From contig NZ_JAFBFI010000007.1 in assembly GCF_016909175.1 (NCBI RefSeq), forward strand, positions 124,001-188,000: a stretch of 64,000 bases of DNA, given 5' to 3'. The position numbers and the translations under genes were made by a program. Under the pieces are notes generated by a model. That model made no database searches. It saw nothing but the letters and a program-made list of their open reading frames with translations, and was not told where the DNA came from. The stretch is from Peribacillus deserti. Lineage in GTDB: Bacteria; Bacillota; Bacilli; Bacillales; DSM-1321. Below, one piece after another: positions 1 to 9,299 of the stretch (position 1 is the stretch's first letter; every line of letters starts with the position of its first letter).

Positions 1-790
<790 letters not shown>

Positions 791-822
791 TTATTCCTCC
801 CCGATGTACTTCTCTTTTGAAA

Positions 823-876
823 TAAAAAAGGCTTAAGTGTATTGCTTCACACGAGTGAAGCAATACACTTAAGCCA
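823..876 (-). terminator. Riboswitch-controlled terminator before xpt
   Basis: Long inverted repeat with arms of about 20 bases (831-850 and 856-875) around a short loop, followed in the minus direction by a run of T. It lies between the purine aptamer and the xpt start. This is the expression platform expected for an OFF-type guanine riboswitch: ligand binding lets this terminator form. Confidence 0.9.
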
Positions 877-909
877 TAACAAATAAGCTTCAGACAAAAA
901 GTCCGTGAT

Positions 910-989
910 TGCCCACTCATAGTCAGGTCATTTTCGGTAACCTGGTAGAGACTCGCGGGCCATATTCCCGCTATTATATGAGGGTGTTC
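910..989 (-). promoter_or_regulatory. Guanine-type purine riboswitch aptamer
   Basis: Read on the minus strand the segment has the conserved purine-aptamer core: CATATAAT at the P1/J1-2 side, GATATGG-like AATATGG, GTCTCTACC in J2/3, then P3 and GACTATGAG closing P1. The discriminator base before TATG is C, as in the B. subtilis xpt aptamer. By established knowledge that base selects guanine, hypoxanthine or xanthine over adenine. Confidence 0.95.
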
Positions 990-1009
990 ATATTTAATTG
1001 ATAATTAGA

Positions 1010-1037
1010 ATTATACCATTCAGGAAATTGAATACAA
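1010..1037 (-). promoter_or_regulatory. SigA-type promoter of the riboswitch-xpt-pbuX transcript
   Basis: On the minus strand TTGTAT and TATAAT are separated by 16 bases, about 25 nt upstream of the aptamer. This places the start of transcription just before the riboswitch. Confidence 0.75.
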
Positions 1038-1339
1038 GGTTTTTTTATTTAAAAACGAACTTTTTACTTCCTTTTATTTTAATCGTTCGGATAAGCAGTT
1101 GTTTTCTCTTGATTATTTACTAATGTACACCTAAACAACAGCAAATGAATTTAAAGCGGATAAAGCCGAAAACTAATATTCATTCCTCAGATTATTGTTA
1201 TTTAATGCCCCCTCCTAAATCGCAGATAGAGGTTCTTTCATAACTAGCGGCCCTTTCTAATTATTTGAAGAACAATATAAATATCAGTATTTTGATAAAC
1301 TGAGCTTTTCAGTATTCTTCGTTAAGACATGCCTATCTC
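1038..1339. other. AT-rich intergenic stretch, nothing recognised
   Basis: About 300 bases between the xpt promoter and the end of the EamA gene. Both strands were read. I see no open frame with a ribosome binding site, no strong hairpin followed by T, and no known RNA motif. Confidence 0.6.
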
Positions 1340-2251
1340 CTAATTATGCTCCATACCCGCCCGCTTAAGCCTTGTAAAATCTACACTGATCGCAGAAACC
1401 GATAATATTATAAGAAGCGACCCTGCAATCTGCCATCCTGTTATCTGTTCACCAAAGAGAAAAAAGCCGATTAACATGGCTGTTACTGGTTCTACCGTTG
1501 AAAGCAATGAAGCTTTACAGCTTTCCATTTTTTTAAGGCCAGAAGTATAGAACAAATAGGCAAAGACTGTGGAAATAATTCCGAGTCCAATGGTATACAT
1601 TGAAAAAGTGAAAAGTTGGCCGCTTGGCAGTCTTGTCCAAAATGTTGTGAAGGGCAATAGGGGAATTAAGGCAAACAAGAACGTATATAAGCTAATCGTA
1701 TATGAACTGTATTTTTTTAATGCCAGTTTACCAAAAATACTATAAAGCGCATATCCAAGTCCTGAGCCAAGGCCAATAATAATACCAGTAAGAGTCAGGT
1801 CTCCTGATGCACCGATATTGGTTCCCGCTACAAGCGTACAGCCAATCAAAGTACATATAATGAGCAGCAGCTTAGTTTTAGTAAATGTTTCTTTAAGGAT
1901 TAAACTTGATAAAACCAAAACGAAGGCCGGAGCAGTATAGAGAAGAATAACCGCCAGCGAAATATTAAGCATCTGCATAGCCGTAAAATAACACCAATTA
2001 AAAAACACCATGCTTAATATCCCTGTTCCGACAAATAAATAGGCATCCTTGGGCTTAATGATCAACTCTCGCCGTTTAAATACCAGCCCGCCGATAAGCA
2101 ATATTAAAAAAGCTGCCGCAGACCTGACTGCTACAATATCCATGGCAGAAAGATCAAGTGCGTTTAGGCCTTTTACAAATATCCCAATTAACCCCCAGAG
2201 GATACCAGCTATTAGCACAGAAAAGTGAGCAATATAATTTCTCTTCTCCAT
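1340..2251 (-). CDS. EamA/DMT-family transporter
   Basis: Integral membrane protein of 303 residues with about ten predicted hydrophobic segments arranged as two EamA repeats. The N-terminal half includes HFSVLIAGILWGLIGIFVKG, and the second repeat ends with EPVTAMLIGFFLFGEQI near residues 255-270, a typical EamA signature. The family exports or imports metabolites, often amino acids or other small solutes; the substrate cannot be told here. The start is ATG at 2251 with GGGAGGG upstream. It stands alone behind the ypwA terminator. I know of no equivalent at this place in B. subtilis, so it may be a local insertion or loss. Confidence 0.88.
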   Translation of the reverse strand: MEKRNYIAHFSVLIAGILWGLIGIFVKGLNALDLSAMDIVAVRSAAAFLILLIGGLVFKRRELIIKPKDAYLFVGTGILSMVFFNWCYFTAMQMLNISLAVILLYTAPAFVLVLSSLILKETFTKTKLLLIICTLIGCTLVAGTNIGASGDLTLTGIIIGLGSGLGYALYSIFGKLALKKYSSYTISLYTFLFALIPLLPFTTFWTRLPSGQLFTFSMYTIGLGIISTVFAYLFYTSGLKKMESCKASLLSTVEPVTAMLIGFFLFGEQITGWQIAGSLLIILSVSAISVDFTRLKRAGMEHN

Positions 2252-2326
2252 GTTTTTCCCTCCCTAACACAAAATCAGCTTCCCGCATTCATGGGATTAT
2301 TAAGTATGCATACTTGAAGGAACTAC

Positions 2327-2365
2327 AAAAAAAAAGAGGAGCAATCTACGGATTCTCCCCTTTTT
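2327..2365 (-). terminator. Terminator of ypwA
   Basis: On the minus strand AGGGGAG pairs with CTCCTCT across a 12-nt loop and is followed by a run of nine T. It begins about 40 nt after the ypwA stop. Confidence 0.8.
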
Positions 2366-2401
2366 GGAATTGTTCTAGTGATTTCCTATATATCTGAATT
2401 A

Positions 2402-3922
2402 TCAGGCAAGCTGATAAACCTTGCCGTATTTCTCCGTTAAATAGTTGATTAAATAGCTGGCATTCAGACCTTCTCCTGTTGTATCTTGCAGAATTTCCAA
2501 AGGCTTTTTCATTTTGCCAAATTGATGGATATGCTGTGTAAGCCAATTTTTAATAGGCTGAATATCACCATTTTCCAATAATTCATCAAAGTTTGGAAGA
2601 TCCTTCAGCATGGCATGTTTTAACTGAGCTGCATACATATAGCCTAATGCATAAGATGGAAAATAGCCGAAGCTTCCTCCTGACCAGTGGACATCCTGAA
2701 GAACACCATTCGCATCCTTATCAGGGCGGATTCCTAGATACTCTTCATATTTCTGGTTCCAAACTTCTGGAAGCTGATCTACTTCTAATTCATTATTGAA
2801 GAGGGCTTTTTCGATTTCATAGCGCACCATTATATGCAGAGGGTATGTCAGCTCATCAGCTTCTATTCTTATTAAAGAAGGCTTGGACTCATGGATGGCA
2901 CGATAAAAATCCTCCAGCTCAATATTTTTAAATTGAGTTTCCGCGTATTCTTGAATCAGCGGGTATTGCTTTTTCCAAAAAGAAAGATTCCTGCCGATAA
3001 AGCTTTCAAAGAAAAGCGACTGCGATTCATGAATTCCCATTGATGTACCAGAAGCCAGTGGTGTTCCGATTAGTTCGCTTGATATATTTTGTTCATAAAT
3101 AGCATGCCCGCACTCATGAATAGTACCAAATATGGCCGTTCTAAAATCATTTTCATCATATTTGGTTGTGACTCTGACATCGCCAGGGTTTAAACCAATT
3201 GCAAATGGATGTACCGTTTCATCCAGTCTTCCAGCTTCAAAGTCATAGCCAAGCTCCTTTAAGATATCAAGGCTAAAGGCCTTTTGGTCCTCTTTTGAAA
3301 AACGGTTATATAAGAAATTGGTCGCTGGTTTGTTTTCTGATTCGGCGATTTCCTTGACCAGCGGTACAATTGTTTCCCTAAGCTGCCCGAAAACCTCATC
3401 CAGAACATCTACAGTGACTCCTGGCTCATACATATCCAATAATGTATTATAAGGATTACCTTCGTATCCCCAATATGTAATAAAACGTCTATTGAATTCT
3501 ACTATTTTCACTAAGTATGGCTTAAATAATTCCCAATCAGATTTTTGCTTTGCTTCTTCCCAGACGGATTCAGCTTTTGATTGAAGAACAACATATTCTT
3601 TGTATTCTGCTGCTGGTATCTTTTTGTTTTTCTCATAATCTTTTTTGCATTCAAGAAGTATTTTCTGAGTGCTTGTATTCAAGCTGCTAAACACATTTTC
3701 ATCAGAAAGCCTTGCGATAAAAGCTGCCATCTGCTCGCTTGTCGACATCGCAAACACTTCTGAAGAAAGAATGCCAATTACCTGTGAGCGCTGGTCCACT
3801 GCTTTTTTGGGAGCACCTGTACGCAAGTCCCAAAAAATCAATCCCAGTGCTTCGTTATAAGCAGATATTTTTTTAACATATTCCAGAAAATCCTGTTCTA
3901 AGTTTTGTAAGCTTTCACTCAT
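2402..3922 (-). CDS. ypwA: Thermostable-type metallocarboxypeptidase, M32 family
   Basis: Zinc-dependent carboxypeptidase of the M32 (Taq carboxypeptidase) family, removing C-terminal residues from peptides in the cytosol. The 506-residue length is usual for the family. The zinc site is visible as HECGH at residues 269-273 with a downstream HES (Glu about 299) supplying the third ligand. The N-terminal helical part includes ALGLIFWDLRTGAPKKA. It is a single-gene unit with its own terminator. The physiological substrate is not known from sequence. Confidence 0.93.
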   Translation of the reverse strand: MSESLQNLEQDFLEYVKKISAYNEALGLIFWDLRTGAPKKAVDQRSQVIGILSSEVFAMSTSEQMAAFIARLSDENVFSSLNTSTQKILLECKKDYEKNKKIPAAEYKEYVVLQSKAESVWEEAKQKSDWELFKPYLVKIVEFNRRFITYWGYEGNPYNTLLDMYEPGVTVDVLDEVFGQLRETIVPLVKEIAESENKPATNFLYNRFSKEDQKAFSLDILKELGYDFEAGRLDETVHPFAIGLNPGDVRVTTKYDENDFRTAIFGTIHECGHAIYEQNISSELIGTPLASGTSMGIHESQSLFFESFIGRNLSFWKKQYPLIQEYAETQFKNIELEDFYRAIHESKPSLIRIEADELTYPLHIMVRYEIEKALFNNELEVDQLPEVWNQKYEEYLGIRPDKDANGVLQDVHWSGGSFGYFPSYALGYMYAAQLKHAMLKDLPNFDELLENGDIQPIKNWLTQHIHQFGKMKKPLEILQDTTGEGLNASYLINYLTEKYGKVYQLA

Positions 3923-4110
3923 TTTTTTTCCCCCTTCTTTTGCTGTTTCCTCTCTTAACTGTATAAGCAGCTATGGCCGATCAGTCGGAGCGATTCCACT
4001 GGGGCATCGTTTCCTTATGTATTTTACCATATTTTTATTTTATACTTAACTTTAATGTAAGAATAAAAAGTATTTTGTTTATTTTCTAACTATTTGAAGG
4101 AGGCAGTTAT

Positions 4111-4260
4111 ATGGAGCTGGCGGGCATCTGTTCAGTTTGTGGAAAAGAAATTTATTGTCGAGATGGCTTTTTGGATGGAGTTATTGATCAAAAGTCAGGA
4201 CTTCTCTGTTATGCCTGTACAGACCTTGAAATCTGGGAAAATAAAAAAGAGATAAAATAA
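4111..4260 (+). CDS. Small zinc-ribbon-like protein, 49 aa
   Basis: Short plus-strand gene among minus-strand neighbours. The product has two CxxC pairs (CSVC near residues 7-10 and CYAC near 33-36) spaced like a small zinc ribbon, then a charged tail. The ATG has an excellent ribosome binding site (GAAGGAGG, 7 nt upstream), and a terminator hairpin starts within its last codons. I do not recognise the gene by name; the function could be nucleic-acid binding or simply structural zinc binding. Confidence 0.75.
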   Translation: MELAGICSVCGKEIYCRDGFLDGVIDQKSGLLCYACTDLEIWENKKEIK

Positions 4261-4281
4261 AGCATATTTTATCTCTTTTTT
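4243..4281. terminator. Bidirectional terminator between the small CxxC gene and ypvA
   Basis: A hairpin of about 14 bp (AAAGAGATAAAATA paired with its complement) with A and T runs on both sides. It can serve the plus-strand small gene and the minus-strand ypvA, whose stop is at 4322. Confidence 0.8.
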
Positions 4282-4321
4282 TCTGAAGCGATGAGCTATC
4301 CAGCGTATACTCGCTATATAT

Positions 4322-6235
4322 TTAGTTTGGAGTTACAGGAAGAATGTCCTGTATTTTACTTTTTGTTAATTCCTCTAAAGCAACCGGCAATAGAATATGC
4401 ACAGTTCCACGGTCTTCAGTTGTTCTGATTAGCCTTCCAATGCCCTGTCTCAGTCTGAGCAGCATATACGGGAGATCTACTTGAAGAAAAGGATCCTGTA
4501 CAGCCTGTCTTTTTGCTTCAAAAACGGGATCTTTCGGCGGATAAGGCAGTGAAAATATAACCACATTCCTAAGCGAAGGCCCTGGGATATCCAGTCCTTC
4601 CCATAAATGATAGGAACAAAGGACAGAATTTTCCTCTTCCTGGAAGGTTCGAACGAGATCGCTTATCTCTGCATCCCCTTCGTAATAAATAGGAAAAGAT
4701 ACATCCTTGTCTGCATGCTCCTTAAACCAGAGGAGTTCTTCTTTAGAATTAAATAATACAAGAGACGATCCCCCAGCTTCTCTAAGTGAATTCATCGTAT
4801 AAGCGAGCTTCTCTTCTAGGGATTGTATGGAAGGTGCTGCAATTTTCATCACTTCATCATATTCGAATGGAGATTCAACAGAGAAACTTAAATAATCTTT
4901 TATCCCTAGACTATCTGCTATATAATCAAATGATTTGTTGTCGGATAAGGTAGCCGAAGAGAAAATGTAAGGAACCTTCTGTGAAAATACTTGTTCACTT
5001 AATATATCTTTAACAAGTCTCGGCATGATTACCAGGGTTCTCGTAATTCCTGCCTGCTCAAACCAGACTACAGCCTGTCTTTCTTTTAGTAATAAGGAGA
5101 GCGAATAGGCCAGTCCTTCGAGATACTCCTCCGTCACTTTTAACTGATAATCATCTATAGTATACATTTCAGCATCAAAAACGAGATTATCTTCAAGCTC
5201 CTGGATTTTATCATGGAGACGGCTTGCAAGATTCCAGCTTGAATTGCTCATATTAATTTGTAGTCTATTTGACCCTTTAATTTCAACTGCATTTTGATTG
5301 AGCTCACTAAAAAATTTCTGATTGATTTCTAATATCTCATCTATTACATAAAGAGTTTCATCTCGTATATCATTTGCTGAGAGTCTGTCTAACACCGCCG
5401 AAATGGTATTTTCGGCTATTTTATAAGTAAGAGCCTTTTGGGCCGCGAATTCGAGCAAATGGCCTTCATCAAAAACCACACAGCTGTATTCAGGCAGCAG
5501 CGGGAGCTGTCCTTCTCTTTTTCTAGATTCTTTCGTCCACACATGTTCCATAAAGAAATCATGAGAACAGATGATTAAGTCACTAGATTTTCTGTAGAAA
5601 TCCCGGGAAAGAGTTTGTCCGCACCGATGTCGTTTATCACAAGTAAAACAACTTTGAAGCGGATCCCAGTTAATTTTGTTCCAGTCTTCATCATTAACAT
5701 AGGAGTACATTTTACGGTCTCCGTATGCTTTATATGCCGACATAGAAGCCCCTTCAAGTACAAATTTAGGCAGTTCATCAAACACTTGGTCAATGGCTTC
5801 TGAATCTTCATGGTTAACAGCATGGTCAAGCTTATTCAGGCAAAGATATTGTTCATGGGATTTTGCAAGCCTCACATCCACCTGTATGCCCAAGGCTTTC
5901 TCCAATTTAGATATATCGCCTTCTTTTTTTACCAGCTGTTCAATGAGTGTTTCGTCCGCACATGATATGATGGCAGGCTTATTAAAATAGCGTGCATAGA
6001 AAATGGAATACAATAGATAGCTTATTGTTTTACCAGTACCTACACCTGCCTCAGCAAACATAATTTTTTTATCTTTAAATGCTTTTTCAAGCTGGAATGC
6101 CATGAAAATCTGCTCATCTCGCAGCTCAAATCCTTTTTCGGGCAAAATATCGTAAAAAACATCGCCGATCCATTCTGATAATTTATCATAGAATGATTCT
6201 GTTTTAGTTATAGCAAATGGAAATGATTGTGCCAT
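4322..6235 (-). CDS. ypvA: XPD/DinG-like Fe-S DNA helicase
   Basis: Superfamily 2 helicase of the XPD/DinG branch, 637 residues. Walker A AEAGVGTGKT lies at 61-70 and the Walker B DEGH box at 256-259. Between them four cysteines (about 132, 196, 199 and 205, the last three in CFTCDKRHRC) match the Fe-S cluster domain of XPD-type helicases. The C-terminal part carries RLRQGIGRLIRT, a motif VI-like segment. Probable role is ATP-driven 5'-3' unwinding in DNA repair, inferred from the family. It has no exonuclease domain, unlike the second DinG-type gene at 28766-31567, which lacks these cysteines. Confidence 0.92.
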   Translation of the reverse strand: MAQSFPFAITKTESFYDKLSEWIGDVFYDILPEKGFELRDEQIFMAFQLEKAFKDKKIMFAEAGVGTGKTISYLLYSIFYARYFNKPAIISCADETLIEQLVKKEGDISKLEKALGIQVDVRLAKSHEQYLCLNKLDHAVNHEDSEAIDQVFDELPKFVLEGASMSAYKAYGDRKMYSYVNDEDWNKINWDPLQSCFTCDKRHRCGQTLSRDFYRKSSDLIICSHDFFMEHVWTKESRKREGQLPLLPEYSCVVFDEGHLLEFAAQKALTYKIAENTISAVLDRLSANDIRDETLYVIDEILEINQKFFSELNQNAVEIKGSNRLQINMSNSSWNLASRLHDKIQELEDNLVFDAEMYTIDDYQLKVTEEYLEGLAYSLSLLLKERQAVVWFEQAGITRTLVIMPRLVKDILSEQVFSQKVPYIFSSATLSDNKSFDYIADSLGIKDYLSFSVESPFEYDEVMKIAAPSIQSLEEKLAYTMNSLREAGGSSLVLFNSKEELLWFKEHADKDVSFPIYYEGDAEISDLVRTFQEEENSVLCSYHLWEGLDIPGPSLRNVVIFSLPYPPKDPVFEAKRQAVQDPFLQVDLPYMLLRLRQGIGRLIRTTEDRGTVHILLPVALEELTKSKIQDILPVTPN

Positions 6236-6364
6236 TATGACTCTCCTTTTAATAACTCCCTGATCGCTTCGGCCTGCATTCTAAATAAAGCTGCAGTTCA
6301 CTAAAGTGCCGGCCAAGGTTTGCAATTTCTACTATTGAACAAAAGGTTATTTTCCTATTATCAA

Positions 6365-6390
6365 AAGAAAAATGCGCTTTATAGCGCACT
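6365..6390 (-). terminator. Terminator of the 55-aa gene
   Basis: On the minus strand TGCGCT and AGCGCA form a six-base stem around ATAA, followed by TTTTTC, 14 nt after the stop of the small gene at 6402. Confidence 0.75.
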
Positions 6391-6401
6391 TAACTTATGT
6401 C

Positions 6402-6569
6402 TTATATTTTAGCTTGAAGGTGAAACGATAATGCTTGATTTAGATTTCTTTCCGCTTCGAGCAATTCAGTCAGGCTCCTGTCATTTGAATGCCCTTCTTC
6501 TTTCAGCTTTTCAAATGTTGTTTGAATTGCTTTTGATATTAATGCAAAATCAACATATTGTCCTTGCAT
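6402..6569 (-). CDS. Hypothetical protein, 55 aa
   Basis: Small gene between ypsC and ypvA. The ATG at 6569 has GAGGAG nine bases upstream and the frame is followed at once by an intrinsic terminator. The product begins MQGQYVDFALISKAI and is soluble and helical, with a charged amphipathic middle and no cysteines or membrane segment. It sits where B. subtilis has the small gene yptA, but I cannot confirm homology by eye. Function unknown. Confidence 0.7.
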   Translation of the reverse strand: MQGQYVDFALISKAIQTTFEKLKEEGHSNDRSLTELLEAERNLNQALSFHLQAKI

Positions 6570-6645
6570 TCCCTGCACTCCTCTGCAATAAAGTGAACGA
6601 TATTCTCATTCTATGCAGGAAGACACAGCCCTATTCCACTCAGAT

Positions 6646-7782
6646 TCACTTTCTTGGAGGTCTCGGCCCGAAAAATTGATAATAATCTGTCCGGATAAAA
6701 CCATTAAATAATTTTCTTTTTTTGGTTGCCTGTTTGCCATAGTGCTTCTCAAAGTCAGGATGTGAAGTAATCATATACACAGACCATGTGTCCAGCTTGC
6801 TAAAAGCTTTCCCCATTTCACGGTACATGTGCTCAACAGCCGGTTTATCACCAAGACGTTCTCCATATGGAGGATTACCAATGATCACACCATAGTCTTT
6901 TCTTGTTGTGAAATCTCTAACCTGCATCTGCTTAAATTGCAGCAATTCGCCAAACCCGGCTTCCATGCTATTTTGCGTTGCTATTTCAACCATTTTATGA
7001 TCGATGTCAAAACCCGCAATATCAAGCGGCTGATCATAATTAGCCGCATCCTCCGCTTCGGTGCGCACTTCGTCCCAAATCTTTGGTGAGATCCATCCCC
7101 AGGCTTCTGAAACAAATTCCCTATTAAAGCCCGGTGCAATATTTTGACCGATCATTGCGGCTTCAATCGGGAGCGTACCAGATCCGCAAAAAGGATCTAC
7201 GAAAGGACGGTCAGGTGTCCAATTAGTCAGTTTGATTAAAGAAGCAGCCAGCGTTTCTTTAATCGGTGCTTCACCCTGTTCTGCCCTGTAGCCTCTTCGA
7301 TGAAGACCGGCGCCGCTTGTGTCAATCGTCAGTGTCGCTTTATCTTTCAAAATAGAAACCTCTATTTTGAACAGAGGTCCCGTTTCTTGAAACCAGGATA
7401 CTTTTTTATAACTGCTCTTTAGTCTTTCTACAATTGCTTTTTTAACGATGGCCTGGCAGTCAGGCACGCTGTACAATTCCGATTTAACGGATTTTCCAGA
7501 TACCGGAAATTCTGCATCTTCTGGCAGATAATCTTCCCAATTTATCCTTTTTGTGTTTTCGAAAAGCTCTTCAAAACTTTTAGCCCTAAATTCACCTACT
7601 ATAATTTTAACTCTGTCTGCGGTGCGGAGCCATAGATTAGTTCTGGCAATGGCTGTTTCATCACCTTTAAAAATCACCCTGCCATTTTCAACTTCACACT
7701 CGTACCCAAGATCTCTTACTTCGTTTGCTACTAGAGATTCTAATCCCATGGCTGCGGTTGCAGCTAAAGTATATTTTTTCAT
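6646..7782 (-). CDS. ypsC: THUMP-domain rRNA guanine-N2 methyltransferase
   Basis: SAM-dependent RNA methyltransferase of 378 residues. An N-terminal ferredoxin-like/THUMP RNA-binding region (about 1-155) is followed by a class I methyltransferase fold with DPFCGSGT at 196-203 (SAM loop) and NPPYGERLG near 303-311, the N6/N2-methylating signature. The family (COG0116, related to the N-terminal half of E. coli RlmL) modifies 23S rRNA. The start ATG at 7782 has only a modest GTGGGTGA upstream. It lies downstream of rnpB and gpsB in the same orientation, as in B. subtilis. Confidence 0.93.
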   Translation of the reverse strand: MKKYTLAATAAMGLESLVANEVRDLGYECEVENGRVIFKGDETAIARTNLWLRTADRVKIIVGEFRAKSFEELFENTKRINWEDYLPEDAEFPVSGKSVKSELYSVPDCQAIVKKAIVERLKSSYKKVSWFQETGPLFKIEVSILKDKATLTIDTSGAGLHRRGYRAEQGEAPIKETLAASLIKLTNWTPDRPFVDPFCGSGTLPIEAAMIGQNIAPGFNREFVSEAWGWISPKIWDEVRTEAEDAANYDQPLDIAGFDIDHKMVEIATQNSMEAGFGELLQFKQMQVRDFTTRKDYGVIIGNPPYGERLGDKPAVEHMYREMGKAFSKLDTWSVYMITSHPDFEKHYGKQATKKRKLFNGFIRTDYYQFFGPRPPRK

Positions 7783-7905
7783 TCATTCACCCACTTAAAA
7801 ATATTAATCCAATAAGCCCTTGCTTAGTATACCCTTCCTTCTGATGAAGAGAACCTGACTGGACATTCATCCTGTTATTAATATGCTTCTTTCTAAATAA
7901 ATTAA

Positions 7906-8279
7906 GCTCTGTTAAGCTTTCCTGTTGATTGCAGCGTGAGGCACTCCATTCTGCGGGCGGTACGGGAGCCTCCTCGGCGTAACACGCCTGTGGGTCTCCC
8001 TTAATAGAAAAGCGGAGAGCGGTGACTTTCGAGATGCTTCTTTTAAAAGAACTGTGATGAATATACTCTTTTAAAAGATAACATTACATAGAAAGTCAGA
8101 CACATGACAGGCATAAGACGAGCGGCGGCGAAACCGCTTTTTGCTTTTTGATGGCGATTGGCTTATGACCGAAGGTGTCAGTCCGGAGCTAGACAATACC
8201 CGCTTTTCCCGGAGGAGTCCTCGCGTCTGCAGCGAAGATCAACATAGTGCCAAAATCAACTATGAACTTTAACATAGCC
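7906..8279. mobile_element. MITE-like element, copy 1 (about 374 bp)
   Basis: Non-coding insertion with imperfect terminal inverted repeats: the left end starts GCTCTGTTAAGC and the right end read inward starts GGCTATGTTAAAG, both running into GTTGATT. A perfect 9-bp duplication ATAAATTAA lies outside both ends (7897-7905 and 8280-8288). Inside is the GC-rich structured core shared with the copies at 12285 and 56999, then extra sequence including a second palindromic unit at 8096-8182. There is no transposase frame, so it would need a helper transposase elsewhere. Confidence 0.75.
8096..8182. repeat. Long imperfect palindrome nested in element copy 1
   Basis: GTCAGACACATGACAGGCATAAG-like left half and CTTATGACCGAAGGTGTCAGTC-like right half are imperfect reverse complements about 40 bases apart, with a smaller GCGG/CCGC stem inside. 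It looks like a separate repeat inserted into, or fused with, the element. Confidence 0.5.
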
Positions 8280-8350
8280 ATAAATTAAAAAGAGGTTTGG
8301 TTTCATAATTCAATTTAAAAACCTTTTTCATTTCTTTCCCTATGTACCAT

Positions 8351-8380
8351 AAAAAAACTCTCCTTAAGATAGGAGAGCTC
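8351..8380 (-). terminator. Terminator of rnpB
   Basis: On the minus strand GAGCTCTCC and GGAGAG form a stem around an eight-base loop, followed by seven T. It lies about 30 nt after the mature RNase P RNA end. Confidence 0.85.
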
Positions 8381-8410
8381 TGTATGAACAATATAATCAA
8401 AAATTAAGCA

Positions 8411-8829
8411 GTTAGATAACGTTCTGTAAGCCATGTTTTGTACCTAGGTACTGATAGCGACATAAAGTCTCGTACCAGGGCGGCAATCATCTATCTACGG
8501 ATATAAGAATATACCCGTCCTTCTCTTTGTTCATTTCCAAATGAGAAGGTGCCCCTACCTTAATTTGGGTTTCTCGCTCGTGGGGTTTACCCTCGTTCCA
8601 CCCTTTCCATTTCTAGAAAGGCTACGTCACTGTGGCACTTTTACAGGTACCGGCACCATATCAAAAATGACTTAGGTGCTTTCCCAGCCGTCAGCCGGTT
8701 TACACGGCTGCCCTAGCTTATGACTTCGCTAGGCACGAACACTACAGGCATCTCAGCCTGTGCGAGCATGGACTTTCCTCTACAGCGTAGCTGTTAAGCT
8801 GCTGCAGCGATTACCCGAACGTCATCAAC
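8411..8829 (-). ncRNA. rnpB: RNase P RNA, Bacillus class B
   Basis: Catalytic RNA that trims tRNA 5' leaders. On the minus strand it opens with GTTGATGACGTTCGGGTAAT, has the universal GAGGAAAGTCCATGCTCGCAC block early, the class B hallmark GTGCCACAGTGACG, GAGCGAGAAACCCAAATT, and closes with GGCTTACAGAACGTTAT. These match the known B. subtilis RNA in order and spacing. Ends are estimated from that comparison and may be a few bases off. It has its own promoter and terminator and lies between gpsB and ypsC. Confidence 0.97.
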
Positions 8830-8841
8830 ATGACACTAGTT

Positions 8842-8870
8842 ATTATATCTAATATAGACTACTTCTGCAA
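8842..8870 (-). promoter_or_regulatory. SigA promoter of rnpB
   Basis: TTGCAG and TATAAT with a 17-base spacer on the minus strand, ending about 12 nt before the predicted 5' end of the RNA and overlapping the space after gpsB. Confidence 0.85.
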
Positions 8871-8883
8871 TGGTAAATTAATC

Positions 8884-9195
8884 TTAATCAAACAGTTTAT
8901 TCCCGAAGACATGTTTTTCTAAATTAGACAGGCGCTTTAATATATCAAAGTTTGTTGTTCCAGGCCCAGGGGCTGGAGCTTGTGCAGCAGGCCTTCTTGC
9001 CGTATCTTCCGTTTGTTTCTTTAATCTTAAGTTTTCCTGCCTTAATTCTTCAATTTCGTGATGAAATGTTTCATAATCCTTTATTATTAGATCCAAAAAT
9101 TGATCTACATCTTCCGGTTTGTATCCGCGCATTGCCGTTTTAAAATCTTTTTCAAGAATATCTTTTGCTGTTAATTTGATCTTATCCGATAGCAT
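8884..9195 (-). CDS. gpsB: Cell-cycle protein GpsB (DivIVA-like)
   Basis: Cytosolic coiled-coil protein, 103 residues, that by established knowledge shuttles PBP1 between lateral wall and septum in Bacillus. The N-terminal DivIVA-like domain shows [20 protein letters not shown] at about 13-32, followed by a coiled coil and a short Pro/Ala-rich linker before the C-terminal helix ([13 protein letters not shown]). The target, ponA, is about 11 kb away in this window. The ATG at 9195 has a GAGGTGAAG ribosome binding site. Confidence 0.95.
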   Translation of the reverse strand: MLSDKIKLTAKDILEKDFKTAMRGYKPEDVDQFLDLIIKDYETFHHEIEELRQENLRLKKQTEDTARRPAAQAPAPGPGTTNFDILKRLSNLEKHVFGNKLFD

Positions 9196-9239
9196 AAGAC
9201 TTCACCTCAGAACTTTCACGAAGCATTAAATTTTATTTT

Positions 9240-9268
9240 ATTTTTTCAAAAATATAATGATTTGTCAA
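9240..9268 (-). promoter_or_regulatory. Probable SigA promoter of gpsB
   Basis: A perfect TTGACA on the minus strand, 17 bases, then AAAAAT in a very AT-rich stretch, about 45 nt before the gpsB start. Confidence 0.55.
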
Positions 9269-9299
9269 TTTTAATATAGAAAAAGTATTGAACTTTAAC

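Noticed and set aside
6431-6679. 82-codon plus-strand frame between ypvA and ypsC
   Set aside because: The minus-strand 55-codon frame in the same place has a good ribosome binding site and a terminator; the plus-strand frame has neither and runs into the end of ypsC.
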